Assembly: GCF_007991735.1 (NCBI RefSeq)
Contig: NZ_BJYX01000005.1
Coordinates: 1-64,000, forward strand
Origin: Terrabacter aerolatus
GTDB taxonomy: Bacteria > Actinomycetota > Actinomycetes > Actinomycetales > Dermatophilaceae
Direction of reading: 5' to 3'
Length of the DNA: 64,000 nt
The notes beneath the pieces were generated by a model. It searched no databases. It saw only the letters and a list, made by a program, of their open reading frames with translations, and had not been told where the DNA came from. Below are positions 9,049-20,248 of this stretch, piece after piece (position 1 is the stretch's first letter; each line of letters opens with the position of its first letter). A program made the translations under genes and the position numbers.

Positions 9049-11334
9049 TCAGGCCGGGCCGTCAGGCGTGATGGTGAAGGTCACACGGAGCAGGTCGGCG
9101 TCGCGCGAGCTCGGTCCGGCGGCGAGCTCGAACGCGCCGGGCTCGACGACGCGCCGTCCGCGGGCGTCGACGATCGAGCAGGCGCTCGCCGGGACCTCGA
9201 CGCGCGTCCTCACCGACGCGCCCGGAGGCACCGTCACACGGCGGAACGCCTTGAGCTCCTTGGCCGCCCACGTGACGCTCGTGACGACGTCGGTGACGTA
9301 GGCCTGCACGACCTCGTATGCCGTCCGCTCGCCCGTGTTGGTCAGCGTGACCTCCGCGACGACGACGTCGTCGGACGAGAGGCGGCTCGCCTCGAGAGTG
9401 AGGTCGGACCACTCGACGGTCGTGTACGACAGTCCCTCGCCGAAGACGAACTGCGGCTCCTGCGTCAGGTCGGCGTAGCGCTGGCCGTGCTGCCCGCGGA
9501 CCTGGTTGTAGTAGGTCGGCTGCTGGCCGACGTGCCGCGGCACCGAGACGGGCAGACGGCCGGCCGGATCGATGTGGCCGAGGACGAGCTCGGCGACGGC
9601 GCGGCCGCCGCGCATGCCGGGGCTGAAGGCCTCGATGATCGCGGCAGCACGCAGGGCGCTCGCCGGCAGGACGTTGGGCTTGGAGTGGAGCAGCACGACG
9701 ACGACCGGGGTGCCGGTGCCGTCGAGGGCTTCGACGACGGCATCGAGCAGGGCGACCTGACCACCCTGCAGGTCGAGGGTCGCCGTCGAGCAGCCTTCTC
9801 CCGTCAGGGCGATGGTGTCCCCGAGCACGACGACGGCGAGGTCGGCGTCGCGCGCGGCGGCCACCGCCTCGGCGAGCTGGTCCGGGTCGACGAGCGCGGG
9901 GGCCGAGACCGGTGGGCGGGGCTGCCCGTCGGGGAAGAGCGGTCCATCGGGGTCGGGCACGAGCGTCTCGATGTCGGCGCCGCGGGCGTGGGTCACCGTC
10001 CACGTGGGCGGGACGACCGCCCGGAACCCGTCGAGCACCGTCTCCACGGTCTCGCGCGGATGGCCGTCCGGCATCCAGTCCACCTGCCCGGAGGCCCCGG
10101 CCCAGTCGCCGAGATTGGCCTGCGGGTCGTCGGCGTTCGGCCCGAGCACGGCCACCGTGCGCGGGACGTCGCCGACGGCATACGGCAGGGAGCCGTCGTT
10201 GGTGAGCAGCACGAGGGAGCGCCGGGCGACCTCGAGGTTGAGGGCGGCGTGCTCGGCCGAGCCGATGACGAGGCGCTGGCGCTCGAGGTCCGGCGGGCGG
10301 GGGTTCTCGAAGAGGCCGAGCTCGAGCTTGACGCGCAGCACCCGGCGGGCGGCCTCGTCGATCTGGCCCTCGTCGAGCAGGCCGCGGGCGACGGCCTCCT
10401 GCGCGGCCTCGAAGAAGGCGGGGGTCGTCATGACGAGGTCGTTGCCGGCGCGCACGGCCACGGTCGCGGCCTCGACGTCGTCGGCGCAGACCTTCTGCTC
10501 CCACACCATGCGCCCGACGTTGTCCCAGTCGGTGACGAGCGTGCCGGTGAAGCCCCACTCGCCCTTGAGCACCTCGTCGAGGAGCCAGCCGTTCGCCGTC
10601 ACCGGGACGCCGTCGATGGCCTGGTAGCCGAGCATGAAGGTGCGGCAGCCCTCCTGCACGGCCCGTTCGAACGGCGGCAGGAACCACGACGTCAGCTTGC
10701 GGCGGCTGAGGTCGGCCTCGCTCGCGTCGCGGCCGCCCTGCGTCTCGGAGTAGCCGGCGAAGTGCTTGGCGCACGCGAGGATCGCGGTCGGGTCGGTGAG
10801 CCCGTCGCCCTGGTAGCCGCGGACCATCGCCGCGCCGAGCTCGCCGATGAGGTGCGGGTCCTCGCCGAAGGTCTCGCCGACGCGGCCCCAGCGCAGGTCA
10901 CGGGTGATGCAGAGCACCGGCGAGAACGTCCAGTGCAGGCCCGTCGCCGAGACCTCGACGGCGGTGGCGCGCGCCGCCTGCTCGACGAGGTCCGGGTCCC
11001 ACGAGCAGGCCATGCCGAGCTGGGTCGGGAAGATCGTCGCGCCGGGCCAGAAGGAGTGGCCGTGGATGCAGTCGTCGGCCGTGAGGAGGGGGATGCCCAG
11101 CCGCGTCCGCTCCGCCAGGGCGATGGCCTCGACCATCCGCTCGGGAGACGTGTGCAGGATCGACCCGGCCAGCGTGGTCCCGACGATGTGCTCGAGGTCG
11201 CCGCGCGCGTCGAGCTGGAGCATCTGGCCGACCTTCTCGGGGAGGGTCATGCGTGCGAGCAGGTCGTCGAGGCGCTCCTCGACGGTGAGGGACGGATCAC
11301 GGAACGGCAGGGCGATCGGGGCGTCGGCGGGCAC
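9049..11334 (-). CDS. Glycoside hydrolase family 3, beta-glucosidase/xylosidase type
   Basis: A 761-residue protein with the three-part GH3 architecture: an N-terminal barrel, an alpha/beta sandwich, and a C-terminal fibronectin-III-like domain. The catalytic nucleophile Asp lies in LVTDWDN (about residue 270). KHFAGY and the GHIDPAGRLPVSVPRH stretch typical of GH3 are present. There is no signal peptide, so it acts in the cytoplasm on imported oligosaccharides. No sugar transporter is adjacent. It is divergent from the DUF4921 gene across a 31-base gap. Substrate specificity (glucoside or xyloside) cannot be resolved by eye. Confidence 0.93.
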   Translation of the reverse strand: MPADAPIALPFRDPSLTVEERLDDLLARMTLPEKVGQMLQLDARGDLEHIVGTTLAGSILHTSPERMVEAIALAERTRLGIPLLTADDCIHGHSFWPGATIFPTQLGMACSWDPDLVEQAARATAVEVSATGLHWTFSPVLCITRDLRWGRVGETFGEDPHLIGELGAAMVRGYQGDGLTDPTAILACAKHFAGYSETQGGRDASEADLSRRKLTSWFLPPFERAVQEGCRTFMLGYQAIDGVPVTANGWLLDEVLKGEWGFTGTLVTDWDNVGRMVWEQKVCADDVEAATVAVRAGNDLVMTTPAFFEAAQEAVARGLLDEGQIDEAARRVLRVKLELGLFENPRPPDLERQRLVIGSAEHAALNLEVARRSLVLLTNDGSLPYAVGDVPRTVAVLGPNADDPQANLGDWAGASGQVDWMPDGHPRETVETVLDGFRAVVPPTWTVTHARGADIETLVPDPDGPLFPDGQPRPPVSAPALVDPDQLAEAVAAARDADLAVVVLGDTIALTGEGCSTATLDLQGGQVALLDAVVEALDGTGTPVVVVLLHSKPNVLPASALRAAAIIEAFSPGMRGGRAVAELVLGHIDPAGRLPVSVPRHVGQQPTYYNQVRGQHGQRYADLTQEPQFVFGEGLSYTTVEWSDLTLEASRLSSDDVVVAEVTLTNTGERTAYEVVQAYVTDVVTSVTWAAKELKAFRRVTVPPGASVRTRVEVPASACSIVDARGRRVVEPGAFELAAGPSSRDADLLRVTFTITPDGPA

Positions 11335-11365
11335 GTCCCGACGCTAGTCGACCTACGCTGGAGAG

Positions 11366-12631
11366 GTGATCGAGCCCCTGACGCGCCTGCCCGACGGGAC
11401 CATCAAGCAGGTCAACCCCATCACCGGCACCAAGGTGTGGACGCTCCCGGGTCGGGCCGCCCGTCCCCTGGGCCAGCTCGACCGTCACCCGCTGCCCATC
11501 GACCCGGACGACCACGACCGCCACTGCGCCTTCTGCTGGGCACGCATGCGTGAGACCACGCCCGAGATCGCGCGCCTCGTCCACGACGGCGCCGTGTGGC
11601 ACGAGAACCGCGACCTGCTCGCCGAGGACCTCGACCGCACCGCGCCACAGTTCCGTCTCATCCCGAACCTCTTCGAGATCCTCAGCTACGACTACTGGCA
11701 CCTCGCGCACGGCTGGGAGCCGACGGCCGCCTCCCGTGCGCGCCGGACGGCATACCTCTCCACGCCCGGAGGGCGCGAGCACGTCACGGCTCTCGCGCGC
11801 ATCCGCATGCGCTCACGGGGCACGCCCGGCGCCGACGCCGAACCGCTCGCCGAGGACGACCTCGAGCGCGAGGCGGTCGGGCTCTTCGCCGGCAACCACC
11901 AGGTCGTCATCTCACGGCGACACTACGTCGACGGGGCGACCGACGACTCGCAGCTCGCGGGCTCCGGCACGCTGAGCCCCGAGGAGCATTGGAGATACAC
12001 GGAGTTCACGATCCGGGCCATGCGCGACCTCTACCGCGACAACGAGTGCGCACGCTACGTGTCGGTGTTCCAGAACTGGCTGGCGCCCGCCGGTGCGTCG
12101 TTCGACCACCTGCACAAGCAGGTCGTCGCCATCGACGAGCTCGGCGCCCAGAAGGAGCGCGAGGTCGAGCGGCTGCGCACGGAGCCCGACATGTTCGCCC
12201 GGTGGGGCGCCGAGTATGCCGCGTCGCAGGGTCTCGTGGTCGCCCGCACCGAGCACGCGGTGGCGTTCGCGGGCGTGGGCCACCGCTACCCGGCGCTCGT
12301 CGTGCACGTCACCGACGGCGACGGCTGTCCGTGGGAGCTCGACGAGGAGCAGGTGCGTGACTTCTCCGACCTCGTCCACGCCTGCCACGCGGCGACCGGG
12401 GTGCACGTCCCCTCGAACGAGGAGTGGCACCACCGGCCGCCGGACGTCGACGTCCCCATGCCGTTGCGGGCCGTGGTCAAGTGGCGCATCTCGACTCTCG
12501 CCGGTTTCGAGGGCGGCACGAAGATCTACGTCAACACCATCGACCCGTGGTCGGTCCGTGACCGCGCGGTCACCCGGCTGCGCCGGCTCGCGGCGGACGG
12601 ACTGGTCTCCGACCGCGTCGAGATCGGCTGA
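11366..12631 (+). CDS. DUF4921 protein, GalT/HIT-like nucleotidyl-transfer fold
   Basis: A 421-residue actinobacterial protein recognised as DUF4921. FDHLHKQVV near residue 250 resembles the HxHxx active site of the histidine triad superfamily, in particular galactose-1-phosphate uridylyltransferase, and CAFCWARM near residue 50 could be part of a metal site. It lacks the usual GalT sugar-locus neighbours. The gene starts with GTG at 11366. A role in nucleotidyl or phosphoryl transfer is inferred from the fold; the substrate is unknown. Confidence 0.75.
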   Translation: MIEPLTRLPDGTIKQVNPITGTKVWTLPGRAARPLGQLDRHPLPIDPDDHDRHCAFCWARMRETTPEIARLVHDGAVWHENRDLLAEDLDRTAPQFRLIPNLFEILSYDYWHLAHGWEPTAASRARRTAYLSTPGGREHVTALARIRMRSRGTPGADAEPLAEDDLEREAVGLFAGNHQVVISRRHYVDGATDDSQLAGSGTLSPEEHWRYTEFTIRAMRDLYRDNECARYVSVFQNWLAPAGASFDHLHKQVVAIDELGAQKEREVERLRTEPDMFARWGAEYAASQGLVVARTEHAVAFAGVGHRYPALVVHVTDGDGCPWELDEEQVRDFSDLVHACHAATGVHVPSNEEWHHRPPDVDVPMPLRAVVKWRISTLAGFEGGTKIYVNTIDPWSVRDRAVTRLRRLAADGLVSDRVEIG

Positions 12632-12665
12632 CCCTCACGGACCCGGCGGGGTCGCGCCGCTGGGC

Positions 12666-12989
12666 TCAGAGCTCGCTGCCGTGGCCCTCCGTGCGGCCGG
12701 TGTTGCCGTCCGCACCGATCGGCCCGCTCGTGTCGGCGCCCCGTCCCGTCACCTGCTGGAGGCGGTCGATGTGCTCGGACGCCTGGGCCTTGGTGAGGTC
12801 ACCCGGCAGGGTCTCGCCTGCCTCGCGGGCCAGGGTCTCGAGGTAGCTGCGCTGCGCGCCCGTCATCGCCTCGTCGCCGGTCACCCAGTCCTCCGGGTCC
12901 TTGATCGCGGAGTCGCCGCCGGGTCCGGCAGCCGCGGGGTCGGTGGCGCCGATGACGTCGTCGTTCGAAGATGTGTTCGATGGGCTCAT
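12666..12989 (-). CDS. DUF3072 protein
   Basis: A 107-residue acidic soluble protein. The core stretch from IKDPEDWVTGDEAMTGAQ through YLETLAREAGETLPGDLTKA to a short final helix is the DUF3072 signature. Flanks are Ser/Thr/Gly-rich and probably disordered. The ATG at 12989 is preferred over an upstream in-frame start at 13028 because the extra residues look like translated spacer. No molecular function is assigned to the family as far as I know. Confidence 0.85.
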   Translation of the reverse strand: MSPSNTSSNDDVIGATDPAAAGPGGDSAIKDPEDWVTGDEAMTGAQRSYLETLAREAGETLPGDLTKAQASEHIDRLQQVTGRGADTSGPIGADGNTGRTEGHGSEL

Positions 12990-13041
12990 GTCGGGCCCGT
13001 ACCCGTTCGGTGCGTGACGGACACGCAACGCTGGACAGGTC

Positions 13042-13548
13042 TCAGGCGACGGCCCGAACCGGCTGGAGCGCGAGCAGCGCCGCGCGAAGGCGCTGGTGCA
13101 CCACGTCGACGGTGACTCCGAGGGCCACGGCGACGTCCGTCACGGCATACGCGTCGTAGTAGCTGAGCGCGAGCGCCGGATCCCCGAGCGTGGCGGAGCC
13201 CGGGGCGGCACGGGTGATGCCGGCGGTCAGCGAGAGGCGGGTCGAGCGGACGTGGGTCACGGCGGCGCGGTGTGCGATGGCGAGCAGCCAGGCGAGGGCG
13301 TCACCACCCGGTCGGAAGCGGGACGCGGTGCGCCAGACCTCGACGAAGGCCTCGGCGCTGACCTGCTCGGCCTCGTCGGCGTCGCGCACCACCCGCTGCA
13401 CGAGCCCGTGGACCCGGGAGGCCGACAGGTCGTACAGCCTCGCGAACGCTGCCTCGTCACCCTGCCCGGCTTGCGAGAGCAACGGGCCGAGGACGCCGTC
13501 GAGAGCAGGGCTCGAGACCCCGCTGGAAGCCTGAATGCCATCCGTCAT
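13042..13548 (-). CDS. ECF-type sigma-70 family factor
   Basis: A 168-residue protein with an ECF layout: region 2 (FARLYDLSASRVHGLVQRVV through AFVEVWRTASRF, about 36-80) and region 4 (ALSYYDAYAVTDVAVALGVT, about 125-150), which matches the SigK/SigL-like helix-turn-helix. Region 4 is slightly shorter than usual at its C-terminus. No anti-sigma gene is adjacent, so control is not obvious. DUF3072 lies downstream on the same strand, 52 bases away. It would direct RNA polymerase to a small stress regulon; the signal is unknown. Confidence 0.85.
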   Translation of the reverse strand: MTDGIQASSGVSSPALDGVLGPLLSQAGQGDEAAFARLYDLSASRVHGLVQRVVRDADEAEQVSAEAFVEVWRTASRFRPGGDALAWLLAIAHRAAVTHVRSTRLSLTAGITRAAPGSATLGDPALALSYYDAYAVTDVAVALGVTVDVVHQRLRAALLALQPVRAVA

Positions 13549-13661
13549 CAGATCTGCCCGTCCACCTCACGTCGCCCCGAGCCTGCCGCCGACGGCGCAG
13601 GTCCCCGACGGGCGACTCTCCTCGTCGGTATCCGTACCCGATCCGGTGCTTGGTTGAATCT

Positions 13662-15128
13662 TCAGCGGGCGAAGGCCATGGCCTCCGTGACGTCGCCGTG
13701 GAGCATGTCGCGCCGGTCGAGCAGGTAGTTCTGGCGCATCAGCCACGGCGCACCGTCGCCCTGCTGGGGCAGCTCGGCGTCGGCGCGCCGCACGTAGCCC
13801 GAGGCGAGCGGCAGCAGCGGCCGGCCCTCCATGCCCCCCGGCGCTCGCGGAGTCGCCGTCCGCCAGCCGTGCTGCTCCATGTGGTCGAGGAGCCGGCACA
13901 CGTAGCGACTCGCGAGGTCGGCCCGCAGCGTCCACGACGCGTTGACGTAGCCCACGCACACGGCGAGGTTGGGTACGTCGGCGAACATCATCCCGCGGTA
14001 GACGGTGAGGTCACCGGTCGCGCGCTCCTGACCGTCGACCCGCAACGCGATGCCGCCGGCGAGCTTGATCCGCAGGCCCGTCGCCGTGACGACGACGTCG
14101 GCATCCAGCTCACGCCCGGAGTCCAGCCGTATGCCGTGGGGCACGAAGGTCTCGATCGTGTCGGTGACGACGTGGGCCCGCCCGGAGCGCACGGCCTCGA
14201 AGAGGTCGCCGTCGGGGACGACGCAGAGGCGCTGGTCCCACGGGTCGTAGGTCGGCGTGAAGTGGTCCGCGACGAGGTCGGTCGAGCCGAGCGACCTGGC
14301 GGCACCCTTGGCGAGCAGCGAGCGCATGACGGCCGGGCGGCGACGGCTCAGCTCGTAGACGCCCATCGTCCCGATCACGTTCTTGTAGCGGGCGGCAGTT
14401 CCGGCGATGCGCCCCGGCAGCACCTTCTGCAGCACGTCCCGCGCCCGGTCCCGGCGCGGTAGCGACGTGATCCACGTCGGGGTGCGCTGGAGCATCGTCA
14501 CGTCGGCGCCGCGGTCGGCGAGCGCCGGGACGAGGGTGACCGCCGTGGCGCCCGAGCCGATGACGACGACCTTGCGGCCGCTCACGTCGAGGTCCTCCGG
14601 CCAGAACTGGGGGTGCACGACCTGTCCCTCGAAGGTCTCGATGCCGGGCAGCTGCGGGTCGTGCGGGCGCTCGTAGTCGTAGTAGCCGCTGCACAGGTAG
14701 AGGAACGAGCACGTCAGCTGCTCGCGCACTCCCCCACGGTCGACCGTCACGGTCCAGCGCGCGTCGTCGCTCGACCAGTCGGCCGCGACGACCGCGTGGC
14801 CGAAGCGGATCCGCTCGGTGATGGCGTACTTGTCGGCGGTCGCCCGCAGGTAGTCGAGGATCTTCGGCCCGTCGGCGATCGCGTCGGGGTCGGTCCACGG
14901 CTCGAACGGGAAGCCGAGCGTCATCATGTCGGAGTCCGAGCGCACCCCGGGGTAGCGGAAGAGGTCCCACGTGCCTCCGAGCGACTCCCGTGCCTCGAGG
15001 ATCGCCCAGGTGCGCGACGGGCTCGTCGTCGACAGGCGGTAGCCCGCGCCGATGCCGGACAGACCGGCTCCGACGACGACGACGTCCAGGTGCTCGAGGT
15101 GGCTCACCTCGCCATTCTCGCCCACCAT
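13662..15128 (-). CDS. Flavin-containing monooxygenase (Baeyer-Villiger type)
   Basis: A 488-residue FAD/NADPH enzyme. It has the FAD motif VVVGAGLSGIGAGYRL (about 15-30), the GGTWDLFRYPGVRSDSDM segment found in class B monooxygenases, and the second Rossmann motif VIGSGATAVTLVPAL (about 185). It would oxidise ketones or soft heteroatoms using O2. The ATG at 15128 is used; a GTG at 15107 is a possible alternative because GAG-rich sequence precedes it. Divergent from the dienoyl-CoA reductase-like gene, suggesting related lipid or terpenoid degradation (inference). Confidence 0.9.
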   Translation of the reverse strand: MVGENGEVSHLEHLDVVVVGAGLSGIGAGYRLSTTSPSRTWAILEARESLGGTWDLFRYPGVRSDSDMMTLGFPFEPWTDPDAIADGPKILDYLRATADKYAITERIRFGHAVVAADWSSDDARWTVTVDRGGVREQLTCSFLYLCSGYYDYERPHDPQLPGIETFEGQVVHPQFWPEDLDVSGRKVVVIGSGATAVTLVPALADRGADVTMLQRTPTWITSLPRRDRARDVLQKVLPGRIAGTAARYKNVIGTMGVYELSRRRPAVMRSLLAKGAARSLGSTDLVADHFTPTYDPWDQRLCVVPDGDLFEAVRSGRAHVVTDTIETFVPHGIRLDSGRELDADVVVTATGLRIKLAGGIALRVDGQERATGDLTVYRGMMFADVPNLAVCVGYVNASWTLRADLASRYVCRLLDHMEQHGWRTATPRAPGGMEGRPLLPLASGYVRRADAELPQQGDGAPWLMRQNYLLDRRDMLHGDVTEAMAFAR

Positions 15129-15174
15129 GACGGGCACTGTGACGCTGGCCGCGCGATCGGCTACCGCCCGGTAA

Positions 15175-18494
<3,320 letters not shown>

Positions 18495-18495
18495 G

Positions 18496-19530
18496 TCAGT
18501 CGGCGCCGAGCTGCGCTCGCACGCGTGGCACGACCTCCTCGGCGTAGAGGCGGATGCACTCCATCCGCTGGTCGTGCGGCAGGGTGCCGAAGGAGTACTT
18601 CAGCTGGAAGCGCGAGAGCCCGAGCACCTGCACGGTGTCGACGATCTTGGCCGCGACCGTGTCGGGCGAGCCACAGTAGACGGCACCCCCGGGACCGAGC
18701 TGCTGGAGCGCCTGCTCCTTGCCCATGGGCGCCCAGCGCCGCTCGCGGCCGAGCTTGTTCATGTAGGGCAGGAAGTGCGGCATGAACTCCTCGCGCGCCT
18801 GCTCGTCGGTGGCCGCGACGTAGCCGGGAGAGTGCACACCGATGGGCAGCTCGGGCTTGCCCATCTCGGACAGGGCCCGCCGGTAGAGGTCGGCGAGCGG
18901 GGCGAACTGCCGCGCGGACCCGCCGATGATGGCGATGACGACCGGGAAGCCGTAGTGCGCGGCACGCACGACCGACTGCGGGGTCCCGCCCACCCCGACC
19001 CAGACGGGGAGGTGCCCGGACTCCGTCGCAGGCATGATCCGGTCGACCTGGACCGGGGGTCGGATCGAGCCCTCCCACCGCACCGGCTCCTCCGCGACGA
19101 CGGCCGCGAGCAGGTCGAGCTTCTCCTCGAAGAGCGACTCGTAGTCGCCGAGGTCGAGCCCGAACAGCGGGAAGGACTCGATGAACGAGCCTCTGCCGAC
19201 AGTGATCTCGGCGCGCCCTCGACTGATGGCGTCGACGGTCGAGAAGCGCTGGAAGACGCGGATCGGGTCGTCGCTGCTGAGCACCGTCACGGACGTGCCG
19301 AGGCGGATGTGCTCCGTGCGGCCGGCCAGGCCGGCGAGAAGCACGTCGGGCGCGCTCACGGCGTAGTCGTCACGATGGTGCTCGCCGATGCCGAAGAAGT
19401 CGAGGCCGAGCCGGTCGGCGAGCTCACCCTCGGCAAGGACCTCGCGGATCACCGTTGCTGGGTGGAGGGGGACGCCGTCGGGTCCGTTCGCGATGTCACC
19501 GAAGGTGTCGAGGCCGAGTTCGAGGCTCAT
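18496..19530 (-). CDS. LLM class flavin-dependent oxidoreductase
   Basis: A 344-residue luciferase-like monooxygenase fold protein (MSLELGLDTFGDIANG, then DFFGIGEHHRDDYAVSAP, and TSVTVLSSDDPIRVFQ). It uses FMN or F420. The EHH stretch and the DPIRVFQRFSTVD region match the alkanal monooxygenase-like group. The start ATG overlaps the stop of the RNA ligase-like gene by 4 bp, and its stop is directly followed by the glycosyltransferase start. Substrate unknown. Confidence 0.9.
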   Translation of the reverse strand: MSLELGLDTFGDIANGPDGVPLHPATVIREVLAEGELADRLGLDFFGIGEHHRDDYAVSAPDVLLAGLAGRTEHIRLGTSVTVLSSDDPIRVFQRFSTVDAISRGRAEITVGRGSFIESFPLFGLDLGDYESLFEEKLDLLAAVVAEEPVRWEGSIRPPVQVDRIMPATESGHLPVWVGVGGTPQSVVRAAHYGFPVVIAIIGGSARQFAPLADLYRRALSEMGKPELPIGVHSPGYVAATDEQAREEFMPHFLPYMNKLGRERRWAPMGKEQALQQLGPGGAVYCGSPDTVAAKIVDTVQVLGLSRFQLKYSFGTLPHDQRMECIRLYAEEVVPRVRAQLGAD

Positions 19531-20063
19531 GCCCCCATCGTAGGTAGGCCGCCGAGCGGCCAGGTGCGACCGGCGTCGGGGTCCCAGCGCCGCACGGACT
19601 CGACGGCGCCGTCGAGAGCCCGCGTCCCTCCGAGGACGGCGAGCGCCTCACCGACCTGGCGCGACCCGAGGCCGCGGGCGAGGGTGACGTGCGGGGTCCA
19701 GCGGCCGGGGCGCACCTGGTCGGGCACGTCGGGTGCGCCGACCATCGCCGCAGCCACGCTCGCCTGCAGGCGCAGCAGCTCGGCAGAGGGGACGACGAGC
19801 CGGGCGAGCACGTACCGGCGCGAGCCCATGACGAGCAGCGGGCCGAGCCGAAGAGGCACCGGCACCGTCCCCTCCACGGCGCGCGCGAGGCGGGCCTCGA
19901 CGAAGTCGGGCACCGAGCCGGCCACCGACAGGGTCACGTGGGGTGCGTTCGTCGCGCCCTGGTGCCTGGCCTGGCTCGGCAGGCCGGCGTCGGCGAGGGC
20001 GGCCCACTCCCGCCGGACCTGCGCGTCGGTGGCCTCGTCGAGGAGCGCCTCGACCGAGTGCAT
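19527..20063 (-). CDS. 2'-5' RNA ligase / 2H phosphoesterase family protein
   Basis: A 178-residue protein with two HxT motifs, APHVTLSVAG and TPHVTLARG, the paired catalytic histidines of the 2H phosphoesterase superfamily (ThpR/LigT). It could process 2'-5' or cyclic phosphodiester bonds in RNA or nucleotides. The ATG at 20063 (MHSVEALLDEAT) is chosen since family members commonly begin this way; a GTG at 20069 is possible. First gene of a three-gene operon. Its link to the LLM and glycosyltransferase genes is unclear. Confidence 0.85.
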   Translation of the reverse strand: MHSVEALLDEATDAQVRREWAALADAGLPSQARHQGATNAPHVTLSVAGSVPDFVEARLARAVEGTVPVPLRLGPLLVMGSRRYVLARLVVPSAELLRLQASVAAAMVGAPDVPDQVRPGRWTPHVTLARGLGSRQVGEALAVLGGTRALDGAVESVRRWDPDAGRTWPLGGLPTMGA

Positions 20064-20248
20064 CGGCACGTTCAGGCCAGAAACATGAGCGCGTGGAGGC
20101 GTGAGCACGACTGTGCGACAACTGCGTCGAGTGAGTTGCCGTGGGCGTCACGCATGGTCGCAGCATATGTCGTTCCCGGCAGCGCGACCGTCGTCGAGCG
20201 GTAGCCTCGACGTAGTTGCTTGGGGGAGCACAGGAGTTGGGGGAGCAC
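20064..20248. promoter_or_regulatory. Divergent intergenic region with a duplicated 12-mer
   Basis: This 185-base region lies between the RNA ligase-like operon and the ABC exporter operon. At 20219-20248 a 12-base block, ttgggggagcac, occurs twice with aggag between the copies, directly before the GTG start at 20249. The duplication places purine-rich potential ribosome sites at two distances from the start. Confidence 0.55.
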
